This document shows positions 46,224-58,002 of a stretch of DNA of 64,000 bases, piece by piece (positions within the stretch are counted from its first letter, which is position 1; every line of letters begins with the position of its first letter). Origin of the DNA: Aurifilum marmelostoma (lineage: Eukaryota; Ascomycota; Sordariomycetes; Diaporthales; Cryphonectriaceae); contig JAMXSV010000029.1 in the NCBI GenBank assembly GCA_027559495.1, positions 744,001 through 808,000 of the forward strand, in the 5' to 3' direction. The position numbers and the translations under genes are program-made. The notes below the pieces were generated by a model. It had not been told where the DNA came from. It searched no databases and was given only the letters and a program-made list of their open reading frames with translations.

Positions 46224-46343
46224 AAACCGAAGTCAATCCTGAATAGACAAAAGGACCAGAACACCAAAGACAGACAAGACCACAGAAACTGGAGAAACAA
46301 GAAGAAGAACAATAGCAGCAAGAAGAAGACGAGAGCCGCAATC

Positions 46344-49149
46344 ATGACGGCCCTGCACAACTTTGTCAACGCCATCTCCCCGAGATCCAGTGTCGATCAT
46401 GGCGTCGATGAGAAGGTCGACGGACAGAGGTCGCCCTCGGTCTCGAGGAGCAGGTTCAGCCGCCTAGGCAGGGGCGCAGACGACCATGTCCGCTCCGGCT
46501 CGACCTCCAGCACGGCCAGCACCGGCGCCTCGGGCAAAGCTACTCGCCGCACCGAGGAGAGGCGGGCCCGCAAGGAGGAGAAGGCCCTCCGCCAGGAGAA
46601 GGAGCGCGAGGAGATCGAGGAGCGCCGCAAGCTCGAGGACCAGCTCGCCATGATGGAGGAGGACGAAGAGACCCAGGCGCGCTATGGCTGGGTTACGGAG
46701 GCCAAGGAGCTGCTCACCATCCCCGAGGTTACGGACAAGAAGGAGGGCGAGGAGGTCACCTTCCGCGCCCGCATCCACCACCAGCGCAACATTTCCAAGC
46801 ACATGGATTTCCTCCTCTTCCGAGACCAGACTCACTCCATCCAGGGCGTCCTGCAGCACGACACCCCGCACTTCGTCAAGTGGGTGCAGCGCCTTGAGCC
46901 CGAGTCGCTGGTCCAGGTCACGGGCGTCCTGCAGAAGTCACCTCAGGAGGTGCGCAGTGCCACCTTCAAGGACCTCGAGGTCAACGTCTATTCCATCCAC
47001 CTCGTCAACCCGGCCCGCGACCTGACCTTCGACAATTACGACCCGCCCGAGACCACCCAGCAGCGCCTGAACAACCGCATCCTCGACCTGAGACACCCGG
47101 CCAACCAGGCCCTGTTCCGCATCCGGAGCATGATCACCAGGGTCTTCCGCGAGGTGCTTGAGAGGGACAACTTCATCGAGATCCAGACCCCCAAGCTGCA
47201 GCCTGCCGCCACCGAGAGCGGCGCAGAGGTCTTCAAGGTCAACTACTTTGGCCGCCGGGCTTTCCTGGCCCAGAGCCCTCAGCTGGCCAAGCAGATGACC
47301 GTGTCCGCCGACTTTGGCAGGGTCTTTGAGGTATGTAGTGATCCCCTTGCTTCCCTGGCAATCCCCTTGACAGATGAAGAGACAAGAAAAGGGCGTGTGT
47401 AAACTAACCGTTTGTGTGTGTCTCTGTATCCAGATCGGTCCCGTCTTCCGCGCCGAAAACTCCAACACCAAGCGCCACCTTACCGAGTACACAGGTCTTG
47501 ACCTGGAGATGGCCATCCAGAAGGACTATCACGAGGTCATGATGCAGGTCGATGCCTTCCTGAAACAAGTCTTCCGCACCCTTCACTCGATGCCTGAGCT
47601 TCAGGTCGTACGCGAGCGGTGGCCCTCCGAGGACCTCGTCTGGCTGGACGAGACCCTCATCCTCACCTTCCCAGAGGGCCTGCAGATGCTGCGCGACGAC
47701 GGTCGTGATGTCGAGGAGGAGGACCTCTCAACAGCCGATGAGATACGCCTCGGCGAGCTCGTCAAGGAGAAGTTCAACACAGACTACTACATCCTTGACA
47801 AGTTCCCCGCCAACGCTAGGCCCTTCTACACGCACAAGGACCCCAAGGACCCCAAGTGGACCAACTCGTTCGACATCTTCATCCGAGGCCAGGAGGTGTG
47901 CTCTGGTGGGCAGCGCATCCACAACGCCACGGAGCTGCGCGAGAACATGCGCCAGGCCGGCATGGTAGAGGACGGCATGGAGGCTTATCTCGCAGCGTTC
48001 GACCTGGGCGCGCCCCCACACGGCGGCGCCGGCCTCGGCCTCGAGCGCATCCTCGCCTGGACGCTGCAGCTCGTCGACGTCCGCTACGCGACGCTGTACC
48101 ACCGCGACCCCAAGTCACTACCCGAGAGATCGGCTCGCCTCCCCCACCCCGAGTGCGACACGACGCACGTGCGGACCATGGGCACCGACGAGTGGCCCCT
48201 CGAGAAGCTCATCGCCAATTACGGCGACGCGACCAACACCTCGTGGCTCGACGAGCGCTTCGAGATCTGGCGGCACAGGACCACGGGCGCGGCCGTGGGC
48301 TACGTCACTAAGGAGAACCGCTTCGCCATGATCACGGGCGACCCGCTCTGCGACCCGACTCAGGTCGACATGGTGGTCAAGGACTTTGTCAAGTTCGTCG
48401 AGAAGGAGCTCAAGCTCACGCCGGTCTGGATGCTGGTCTCGGAGTCCGTCCAGGATGTCCTGGGCCACAGGCTGGGCTGGCGCACGCTCACCTGCGTCGA
48501 GGAGCAGCGCGTCGACGCCGATAAGCACGCTGGTGGGCCCAAGGGCCGGGAGGCGCGCAAGATCGAGCGCGAGGGCATCAAGATCGAGGAGATCAGCAAG
48601 CCCGACGAGGACTTTAGGGCGCGGGCGGACAAGCAGATCCAGGCGTGGAAGGAGAAGCGCGGAGGCAAGAAGCAGGTGCACCTCACGGAGATCCGGCCAT
48701 GGGTCGACATGGAGCACCGGCGGTACTTTGCGGCCGAGAAGGAGGTCGAGGAGGGCGGCAAGAAGGAGAGACGCGTCATGGCGATGGTGGTCCTGGCCCA
48801 GCTCGCGCCCCGCCACGGCTGGCAGGTCAAGTGGGCTCTGGACTTCCCAGATACGCCCTCGGGTATCATCGAGGCGACGGTCATCACGGCACTGGCGGCC
48901 GTCAGCGGGCCCGTCACCTTTGGTGCCGGCGTATCGGAGAGGTTCATCCCTGGTGCCAACCTGGGCGGAGTGCGTGCCAAGTTCCTCGCCAGGACCTACG
49001 ACACCATCACCAAGAGCCTGAAGCTCAACAAGAAGAGCGAGTTCAGGTCCAAGTTCGGGGCGTACGGCGAGCCGGTCTACGTGTGCTATCCGAGACGCGG
49101 CCTGGGGGTCAGGGACTTCAAGTACATCATCCAGTTCTTTGAGGATTAA
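46344..49149 (+). CDS. erdS: Ergosteryl-3beta-O-L-aspartate synthase (AspRS-DUF2156 fusion)
   Basis: Two exons, 46344-47330 and 47434-49149 (intron donor GTATGT, acceptor TCCAG, phase 0). Product 900 aa. After a Ser-rich start and a charged helix (residues ~60-110) comes an AspRS: OB-fold anticodon domain (VTFRARIHHQRNISKHMDFL), class II motif 2 FRAENSNTKRHLTEY (about residues 335-349), SGGQRIHN, and motif 3 GAGLGLERIL (Arg about 534). The C-terminal ~325 residues (from HVRTMGTDEWPLEKL) are a DUF2156/GNAT-like aminoacyl-tRNA transferase with RPWVDMEHRRYF, FPDTPSGIIEATV and CYPRRGLGVRDFKYI. This fusion is the fungal enzyme that charges tRNA-Asp and transfers Asp to ergosterol. It is distinct from the housekeeping cytosolic AspRS. 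Divergent neighbour: HSL-type hydrolase. Confidence 0.93.
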
Positions 49150-49972
49150 GTGATGGTAGGAAGATAAGGGGAAAGGAGAGGGCAAAATACAAGACAAAAG
49201 GATGGTTGATAAATGGTAATAGGGGAGGCGGATGTGGTAATTTTTCATTGGTCGCGTTTTGTTTTACTTCATGTTTCTGTGTCCTGCCTCTTCCCCTTCA
49301 CCTTCGATTCAGAACTTGGGAGGTTCGACACCTACTTACATGCATGGGATTAATGAGAACGATATATAGCATTGATACCACCAGGGCGAAAATTCCATAT
49401 GTTGAAGTTGATCAAGCATGTTTTGTATTGATTGCCGGTGAAAGCCGCCGCATCTCAGCCTCGTGACTGACGCTCGACATGTATTCAAACGACGCAAAGA
49501 TAATGATGTTTCGTCTGATATACAAGTATGTTCTACTGACCAGTGCTTTATTGTATCGATGACACCTAGACACAAGGACCACAGTCTCGTACTTGGAATC
49601 TGGTACGATAACAAGATTGACCCGAACTCGGGCGAGTGAGTCCCGGCCCAAAACGAAAAAGCCGCCGGTTAAATTGCCTGGGTGAATTCAAAGTGAGAAA
49701 TACTTTATTCCCGGCTGCTCCTCCTTGGGCGATCCACTGTGTCGGGTGTACTAGGTACTGTACTTAGTAGGTGGAATATATCTTGGTTATAGGTAGCACT
49801 TCTCAGCTTTGGTTTTTGTATAATACATGTGTGAACATTCTATAGATCAATCTCATAAGAAGTCGATGGTCTAACCTCTGTCTTTGGTTTTCATTTTCTG
49901 ACATTTGTCTCTTCTCTCTTGCCCTATCTCTTTCTCTTGACCGACCAGACAAAAAAAAAAAAAGAAAGAAAG
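49150..49972. other. Intergenic region between ErdS and GH43 genes
   Basis: The 3' region of ErdS and promoter of the GH43 gene, both on the plus strand. It is AT-rich after 49680, ending in an A run (49951-49962) just before the GH43 start codon. No gene seen. Confidence 0.6.
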
Positions 49973-51638
49973 ATGCCCAAGATACTCAACCCCATCCTAC
50001 CCGGCTTCAACGCCGACCCCTCCATCATCCGCGTCGGCAAGAACTACTACATTGCCAACAGCACCTTTGAATGGTACCCAGGCGTCCAGATCCACACCTC
50101 GACCGACCTCGCCAACTGGACCCTCGCGTGCCGGCCGCTCAGCCGCAAATCCCAGCTCGACATGCGCGGCGACCCGGACAGCTGCGGCGTGTGGGCCCCC
50201 TGCCTGACGCACGACGGCACCAAGTTCTATCTCGTCTACACGGACGTCAAACGCAAGGACGGCTCGTTCAAGGACGCGCACAACTACATCGTCACGGCAG
50301 AGCGCGTCGAGGGGCCCTGGTCGGACCCCGTGTACGCCAACAGCAGCGGCTTCGACCCCAGCCTGTTCCACGACCCGGACACGGGCCGCAAGTGGTTTGT
50401 CAATATGCTCTGGGACCACAGGAAGCGGGGAGGGCTGCTCGGCGACAGCGCCTTTGCGGGCATCGTGCTGCAGGAGTACGATGCCGCCGGGGGGAAACTC
50501 GTGGGCCCGAAGAAGACAATTTTTCGGGGGACCGAGTTGGCCTTGGTCGAGGGCCCGCATCTGTACCGGCGTGGGGGGTGGTATTACCTGCTGACGGCAG
50601 AGGGGGGGGACGTCGTATGAGCACGCTTGCACGCTGGCGCGGTCGAGGGATATCTGGGGGCCGTACGAGGTACATCCGCAGAAACATATCCTCACGAGCA
50701 AGGATGCGCCGGAAGCGGCGATCCAGAAGGCCGGGCATGGTGATATCGTCGACACGCCCGACGGGAAGACGTATCTGGTGCACCTGTGTGGGCGGCCCAT
50801 CACCAAACACAGACGGTGCGTTCTCGGTCGGGAGACGAGTATTCAGGAGTGCCGCTGGGGTGAGGACGGGTGGCTGTATGTCAAGGACGGGCCGGTGCCC
50901 AGTCTGCGGGTGGATGTGCCGGGGACCAGAGATGAGGAGAGGTACTGGGCCGAGATGAGGTACACGTTTGGGTCAGGAGGCCCGCTGCACGAGGACTTCC
51001 AGTGGCTGCGCACGCCCGAGCCGGAGCGCATCTTCAAGGTCGGCGGGGGCGAGCACGGCAGCCAGCTCGTGCTGTACGGGCGGGAGACGATCGGGTCGTG
51101 GTTCGAGCAGGCGCTCGTGGCCAGGCGGCAGACGCACTTCTCGTACGACGCCGAGACCGTGGTGGACTTTCAGCCTGAAGACGAGAGGCAGTTTGCAGGG
51201 CTGACGGCGTACTACTGCCGGTACAACTTCTACTACCTGGTCGTCTCGGCGGACTCGGACGGGCAGAGGGAGCTGCTGCTTATGGTCTCGGACGTGTCGT
51301 GGCCCGATGGCTACCTGCAGGAGCAGCCCCTGCTCGAGGGCGTCAAGATCCCCAACGAGGGCAAAGTCAGGCTGGCACTCTCCATCCGCGGGCCGGAGCT
51401 GCAGTTCTCGTATGCCGTCGAGGGCGAGGGTGAGGAGGGTCTAAAGAAGATCGGGCCCGTGTACGACGCCAGTATTCTTTCTGACGAGTGTGGTGGTCAC
51501 CAGACGCATGGTAGCTTCACGGGGGCGTTTGTGGGCATGGCGTGCTCGGATCTGAACGGGACGGCGAGGGAGGCAAGGTTTGACCATTTTGTGTATCGCC
51601 CTGTCAAGCATGAGTCTGATCGGTATGAGGAGGTGTGA
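49973..51638 (+). CDS. Intracellular GH43 beta-xylosidase/arabinofuranosidase, apparent frameshift
   Basis: Single exon, corrected length about 554 aa. The N-terminal five-bladed propeller has the three GH43 acids at the spacing expected for beta-xylosidases: Asp15 in GFNADPS (base), Asp128 in GFDPSLF (pKa modulator) and Glu193 in LVEGPHLY (acid). The C-terminal beta-sandwich (PLHEDFQWLRTPEP, SWFEQALVARRQTHFSY, AYYCRYNFYYLVVS) is the GH43 C2 domain, so the whole resembles the Selenomonas-type GH43_11 xylosidases. There is no signal peptide, so it probably cleaves imported xylo-oligosaccharides. The frame breaks in a run of eight G at 50612-50619. One G fewer converts AEGGDVV-stop to AEGGTSYEHACTLARS and leads to the normal stop at 51638. 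The 3' end is 52 bp from that of the YdcF gene. Confidence 0.88.
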
Positions 51639-51690
51639 AGATAAAAAAAAAAAAAAAAAAGAGGGAGAAGCAAGACCGAAAAATATCCCT

Positions 51691-52452
51691 TCACGGGAGA
51701 TGCTTGTCGAACCCAGCGGCAATCAGCCTCTGTCCTGCCTCCCACACCTCGCCAGGAATGTCTTGTTCGATCTGGTATCCTTTTGCAGGGTACTCTCGAA
51801 TCCTGATAAGATCCCCGACCATGATATTGATGACCAGATCCCGCGGGTTGTGCTCGTCCGGATACTCTGCAAATTCCAGCTGAGGAGATATGACAGTGAA
51901 CACGGACCTCGTGCCCCTTTCCCCTTGGTTGTCATCCTCGTCGTCGTCAGTAGTATCTGTCATGCCAGGCCACTGTCTCATGAAAGTGGCAAAGGTCCTC
52001 CTCTCCATGTAGGGCTTCTGGACCAGGATGAAGGACCGTATACCTCCTGCTGCAGGTGGAAGCAGGTTTCTCGCCCTCAACAGTTCATAAGTAAACCGCA
52101 CATTCTCCCCGGTATTGGTCGACCTCGGCTCAACAATGATCCTGTCCTCGGGCACACCCATGCCCATCGCAATGCGTGAAAAGACGACAGCCTCAGGATC
52201 ATCGCGAAACTGTGGTCGGCCCACGGTGAGGATGCCTGACCCTCCCGAGAAGATCAGCCACTGGCCCAGTCCGGCCAGGTACAGCTGGGCCGCACGCTGG
52301 GCAACGCGCAGGTCGAGGCTACATAGGCAGAATATGGCATCTGCACCTGTCGTGGGGAGGGGCATCCCTGTGCGGTGGTAGTTGTAGACGAGGGTTGCAT
52401 CGTCGGTGACCTGAGATGGCAGCTGCTGCAGTGAGGGTTGTTGTGCTGTCAT
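51691..52452 (-). CDS. YdcF/ElyC-like DUF218 protein
   Basis: Single exon, 253 aa, undamaged. The DUF218 fold is indicated by the first strand ADAIFCLCSLDLRVAQRA, then LYLAGLGQWLIFSGGSG, the acidic/amide motif VPEDRIIVEPRSTNTGENVRFT and SFILVQKPYMERRTFATF. The C-terminus (DLVINIMVGDLIRIREYPAKG) is typical of the soluble YdcF branch. An acidic loop (DTTDDDEDDNQGE) is inserted late. The bacterial YdcF protein binds S-adenosylmethionine. The fungal role is unknown and no membrane segment is present. Confidence 0.85.
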   Translation of the reverse strand: MTAQQPSLQQLPSQVTDDATLVYNYHRTGMPLPTTGADAIFCLCSLDLRVAQRAAQLYLAGLGQWLIFSGGSGILTVGRPQFRDDPEAVVFSRIAMGMGVPEDRIIVEPRSTNTGENVRFTYELLRARNLLPPAAGGIRSFILVQKPYMERRTFATFMRQWPGMTDTTDDDEDDNQGERGTRSVFTVISPQLEFAEYPDEHNPRDLVINIMVGDLIRIREYPAKGYQIEQDIPGEVWEAGQRLIAAGFDKHLP

Positions 52453-54612
52453 GTTGCTATGTTTTCTCGCTCTCGAGGACGCCTGATGAGGTGTGATACT
52501 GAGGAGGCTATGCAGTATGCGGTAAATCCGAACTACACGGAGGCACAGTGACGCTTTTCATGTACATGATGATGCTACCTACTGTACTGCTCATGGTTGA
52601 AAAGTGGGGTCATGGATACTTAACCCTAGCCCTGGGTATCCTCTGTCATGGAAGTAAACCACCAACTGACGGGGCTGGCATTGATCTCAGCCAATACTCT
52701 CCTCATTGTCACCACACAGTCAAATGGCATTGACTTTCGATGATATACTATAAGTCCGTCTGATGCCTGTCTGACAAGCATTGGTCCCAAGCCAGAGGAT
52801 CCTGCCTTCTCTCAGAGACCCACATCACAGATGTTGAGCGTTTTCTTCAAAATTATCACTGGGATGTCTATGAAAGCTACATCAATCTTCTGACCTCCTC
52901 GGAAATACCTACCCTAGGGCAGATAGTGGGCACTTTGAGACGTGATTGACTTCTCCAGTCTGAAGAAAGCTACATCACCTGTGAGGTGGCACTGCATCTG
53001 TATGCATCCAGCATGCATGCAACGCAAACGTGGCTGCGTGGCAAAGAAGCTTTGGAGTCTGCAGAGTGCTTAGTAAGTCAGGGTGTCTGTGTCTCTCAGC
53101 AAGAAGCACCTGGAGTCTGAGGTCACCTCGATGTCTCAATGATGACATTCGGTATCTACAGAGCTTGTTGCAATCCATGTACCGAACTGAGGAAAGAGAG
53201 TTGATAGGTGCTTCTTACATGCTGTCATACAATGTTTGTGTGTGGGTGCGCAGTCACTGCGCAGATGTACTGTACAAATATTCAATTGCCTAGACAGCCT
53301 TACAAGTATATTTATATTCTCCATGACCCTATTATGTCATGTTTCCTACAAATAAAGTAAGTTTGGCTAGAGAATGACCAGAGGCGGTCAACAGACAGGT
53401 ACAGGTACGCGTTATCAGTACACACTAAGCTGAGGAGAAATGCATCTTGCCCAATACCTGCATCTTGTGCTGTTCTGATGCGCCTTTTCTCTCCCGTCTG
53501 CCTTGCATACCAAACCTGGCCCCACTCAACCGCCACCCTCTCTGAGAGACTCCCAGAACAGGATACAGGGGTAGTGTCCGGCCTCTTGCAGCATCCTTTG
53601 CAGCTGAAACCCCAACCTGTGCTGCCACAAACACATCCACCTCCAGCGGCGTCATTGGGGTATTCTTCTTTTGCTTGTCAAGACTGGCATGCTGCAGCAT
53701 ACAAAAGGCTACTTACCTGCACCCCTCATCCTAGCCCGCCTCAATCATTATTTGCCTTTCACTTTCTCTCTCTCCCCAACACACACACACACACACACAC
53801 ATCAGCCACTGGACAAGCAGCAGAGGGAGGCCCCCACCTACCCACCCAGCCTTTGGATCCACTCCAGCAACCCTGCAGAGACCCCTGTTTCTGGGGAACT
53901 GACGCGCCCAAACCCCCCCAAGAAAGCAACACCACAACTGACCACAAACCCAAACATCATCTTCCTTTTCCTTCCAGCCCTCGTCGCTGTTTCCATCTGG
54001 CATCCCTCAAGCCTTTCTTCGCATGCTTGACTGCTTGCATCTCTCTCCTTGATCTGATCTGGCATCTAGATGATGCTGACAGCCTGCTAGAGCAGGTCTC
54101 TCATTCCAAACATCTGTGAGTTCCTCTGCTGGTCTATCTATCTCCCTTACATGCCTTCCCCGCTTGCTGCCTTGCCACATCTTCTACCCTTCCATCGCAT
54201 CTCATCCTGATCCAGTGACTCACCACCACTCACTCAACATCAAACGAGATGTAGCCTTCAGACTTACCTACTTCCAAAGTACCATCTTTCATCCATTGGC
54301 TTCTGCACATCTCTTCCATCTTGATTATCTCCACCTGTGCCCTGCAAACCCAGAACCAAACAAACAAAACAATCAAGGGAAAAAAGCAAGGCTTCTGGTT
54401 GAGAAATCCCTGTCCCTTCACCTGAATCACTCCATCATCTGCTTGCAAAGGGTGTGAGGTCAACGCTCCTGTCGTCCAGACTACCCCGCTCACCTCACAA
54501 GTATTCAATCCCATGTCGTCGTCGTCACTTTCATTGGCAACCTTGACTGACTGATGAGTAGTAGCTACACAGCGTCGCGAGCCTGCTTCCTTCCCGATTA
54601 GGAACATCAAGA
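52453..54612. other. Intergenic region and probable long leader of Argonaute gene
   Basis: About 2.2 kb without a supported gene. The last kilobase is C/T-rich, carries an (AC)11 repeat at 53779-53800 and several short ORFs, and probably includes a long 5' UTR for the Argonaute gene. Confidence 0.55.
53779..53800. repeat. (AC)11 dinucleotide microsatellite
   Basis: Eleven perfect AC units seen directly, in the upstream region of the Argonaute gene. Confidence 0.95.
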
Positions 54613-57600
54613 ATGGCTGATCGTGGCCGTGGCGGTGGTCCTCGTGGCGGTGGACGGGGTAGAGGTCGCGGAGACGGACCTCCCCGCGGTGGTGGCGGCG
54701 GCGGCGGTGGCGCATTCCCTCCTCAGCGAGGTCGCGGTGGCTTTGAGCGCGGTGGCTTCCGTGGCGGCGACCGTGGCGGCGGCCGAGGTGGTCGAGGCGG
54801 TAGAGGTGGCAGACCCCCCGCACAGGTTTACTCGTGAGTCTCCTTCCTGCCCCGCCCTCACCTCCCTCTGATCTCATCCAAGACGACGATGCCTCTTCGT
54901 ACAGCGTCTGGCCGAGGACTAACCTTCGTGATGTGCAGTCCCCAAGGTGGCGCCCCAGTCCCTGACGGACTTGTTGAGCGGGTCGAGAATGCTCGCCAGC
55001 AGGCACGCAAAAACGCCGATATCGCCTCTCGTCTTGGTTCCATGAGCCTGGACGGCGACAATGTCATGCCTCCCCGCCCAGGTTACGGCACGGCCCCCAA
55101 CTCGGCGCGCTTTACCGTGTACGCCAACTATGTCCAGCTGGTCCCCGAGTCCTCCCTCGTCCTGTACTCGTACGCTGTCAATAAGATCTCCCCCGACGTT
55201 GTTGGCAAGAAGCGAACTCAGGTCGTCCGTCTCATGCTCAACGAGACCCCCGAGTTTTCGAAGCACCGCAAAGACGTCGTCACCGACTTCAAGGCGACCT
55301 TCATCTCCCGCACCAAGCTCGAGCCGGCCGAGGGAACGCTCACTGTGACCTACAAGGCCGAGGGAGAGGACGAGCCCAAGCAGGGAGCGATGCAATACAA
55401 GGTTGAATACGCCTTCACCAAGACCCTTGCCGTCAGCGACCTGATGTCTTACCTTACGTCCACCAACCCTGCCAACGGTCTCCAGTACGATAGCAAGTTC
55501 GAGATGATCCAGGCTCTCAACATTTTCTTGAAGCACTATGCAAAGTCAACCAACAACCTCGCCACCATCGGCGGAAGCAAGACCTTTTCGATGATGAACA
55601 CGGCTGATGGACCAAACATGGACGACCTCGGGCGTGGCCTAACTGCCATTCGGGGTTTCTTTACGAGTGTTCGCGCGGCCACCAACCGTATCCTGGTCAA
55701 CATCAACGTCAGCCACGGCGCCTTTGTCCAGGAAGGTGAATTGAAGAACCTGATGAACGCATATGGCGTTTACCCCAACGAGAGAAGCCTGCGCTCGCTC
55801 GAGAAGTTTTTAAAGCGCGTCCGAGTCCGTGTCACCCACCTCCGCGAGAAGAAGAATAAGCAAGGAGAGGTCGTCTATCGGTTCAAATCCATTGCGGCGC
55901 TGGCTAAGAAGACCGACGGCCGCGGATCTGACCACCCTCCCAAGGTCAGCCAGTTTGGTGCGGGACCCAAGAATGTCGAGTTTTGGCTTTCAGACAACCC
56001 TCAGCCTTCTGCCTCCACCGTTCCCGGTGCTGAACCTGCCAAGAGCACACCTCAGAAGAAGGGAAAGGGAAAGGGCAAGGCTAAGAGCACTGCCCCTGGC
56101 CCTCAGCCTGCTTCTGGCAAAGGAACTGGCCGTTACATCTCTGTCTTTGATCATTTCCAGAAGAATTATGGCCTTTCCGCCAACCCGAGCCTGCCTGTCA
56201 TCAATGTCGGCACCGAAAAGAATCCTTCTTACCTACCAGCTGAAGTCTGCATTGTGGTGCCGGGCCAGAATGCCATGGCGAAGCTGAGCAGCGACCAGAC
56301 CCGGAACATGATCCGGTTCGCTGTTCGTGGGCCTTGGATGAATGCCGAGTCGATTGTCAGGGATGGTCTTGCAACAGCTGGTCTGTCGGAGCGGACAAAT
56401 GAGCTTCTGGTAAGAGTCCCTCTCGCCTATTGCATTTGTTCTGGCGGTGGATAAACAAACAAAGGGTACTGACATAGTACCACTCAGACCCAATTCGGCC
56501 TCAAGATCGGTAATAACCTCATCACCGTTCCTGCCAGACTCTTGCCTGAGCCGCAGATCTTCTACAGGGAGATGAAGGCTGGAGCTAAGCCTAGCAGTAA
56601 GGCGGTCTCCGTCTTCAACGGAGGCTGGAACATGGAGAACATCCAGTTCAACAAGCCAGGCGAGCTCAAGACCTGGAAGTGGCTCTCCCTCGTGGACGGC
56701 CAGTCCCGCTACCCTCCCCGGTATACCCAGGACGCTCTGGCTGCGACCGTCACAAAGTTCGCTGCCGCTCTTAAGAAGAACGGCGTAACTGTTCGAAACC
56801 AGTCTCTGCCGGGCGAGGAGGTCTATATGCGGTTCCCCAGCGACCCTACCCTCGAGCGGGTATTCCAGGCTGCCTCGTCCGCCGTCGACCTCCTGCTGGT
56901 CGTCCTGCCTGGGCGCGACAAGGGCGATAATACAGAGCTGTACAACTGGGTCAAGACGCTGGGTGACGTGAAGTATGGCATCCATACTATCTGTGTGGTC
57001 GGCCAGAAGTTCACAAACGGTCAGGGTCAGGACCAGTACTTTGCCAACGTGGCTCTCAAGTTCAACCTCAAGCTGGGAGGCAACAACCAGAGCGTCGACC
57101 CTTCGCGCCTGTCGTTCATTAACGAGGACAAGACCATGCTCGTCGGCATTGACGTTACCCACCCCTCCCCAGGTTCCAAGTCCAACGCTCCTTCTGTCGC
57201 AGGCATGGTTGCCTCCACCGACAAACACCTCGGCCAGTGGCCGGGCATACTCAGCATCCAGAAGGAGGCCCGCGGTGAGATGGTCAGCGGTCTGAGCGAG
57301 ATGCTCAAGCAGCACCTCAAGAACTGGATCAACCTGGGCCGCCACGCCCGCCACCCTGAAAACATCCTCGTGTACCGCGACGGTGTCTCCGAGGGCCAGT
57401 ACCAGCAGGTCCTCGAGAAGGAGCTGCCCCTCCTCCGCGCCGCCTGCAGGGAGACATACCCCGCGAACGAGGCGCAGCCCCGCATCACCATCATCATCGT
57501 CGGCAAGCGCCACCACACCCGCTTCTACCCGACCCAGACCAAGGACATGGACCGAGGCGGCAACTGCAAGGCCGGCACCGTCGTCGACCGCGGAGTGACC

Positions 57601-58002
57601 GAGGAGAGCTTCTGGGACTTCTACCTGCAGAGCCACGCCGTCATCCAGGGCACCGGCCGCCCCGCCCACTACGTCGTCATCCTGGACGAGATCTTCCGCG
57701 CCCGCGCCCAGAGGCTGGGCACCACCAGGCAGGACCCCTCGGCCGTCGCCAACGAGCTCGAGCGCATGACCCAGGCCCTCTGCTACTCGTACAGCCGCGC
57801 CACCAAGGCCGTCAGCATCTGCACCCCCGCGTACCACGCCGACATCCTGTGCGAGCGCGCCCGCCGCTACATGGCCGATCTGTTCGAGGGCGGCTCCGAC
57901 GAGGCGAGCACCGTGGCCGGGAGCTCGTCTGGCCAGGCTGACGACGCCAAGTCGGACGTCGTCATCCATGAAAAGCTCAAGAACACCATGTTTTATATCT
58001 GA
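54613..58002 (+). CDS. qde-2: Argonaute (QDE-2 type), slicer residues intact
   Basis: Three exons: 54613-54833, 54939-56409, 56488-58002; GT-AG introns in phases 2 and 0. Product 1,068 aa. Residues 1-70 are an RGG/GGR-rich tail (ADRGRGGGPRGGGRGRGRG). ArgoN, linker and PAZ (SVFDHFQKNYGL ... LPVINVGTEKNPSYLPAEVC) follow, then Mid (residues ~620-740) and Piwi. The catalytic tetrad is complete: Asp786 in GIDVTHPSP, Glu828 in EARGEM (glutamate finger), Asp862 in YRDGVSEGQYQ and His1014 in TPAYHADIL. So it can be expected to cleave target RNA. In Neurospora QDE-2 acts in quelling and in milRNA/DNA-damage small RNA pathways in the vegetative phase. QDE-2 rather than the meiotic paralogue SMS-2 is chosen from the RGG tail and overall feel; a tree would settle it. 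Confidence 0.93.

Larger units (their letters stand above)
43410..46343. other. 2.9-kb bidirectional intergenic region between hydrolase and ErdS genes
   Basis: No gene is supported. It serves as the upstream region of both divergent genes. Towards ErdS it contains CA repeats (46033-46050), a TATAAAAA box at 45971-45978 and a short upstream ORF at 46182-46223. A run of G lies at about 44331-44341. Confidence 0.6.

Noticed and set aside
48118..49248. 376-aa minus-strand ORF
   Set aside because: Antisense shadow of ErdS; Leu/Asp/Arg repeats typical of GC-rich reverse frames.
53478..54119. 213-aa plus-strand ORF upstream of Argonaute
   Set aside because: Includes a CA microsatellite and Pro/His/Thr low-complexity sequence; better explained as untranslated leader.
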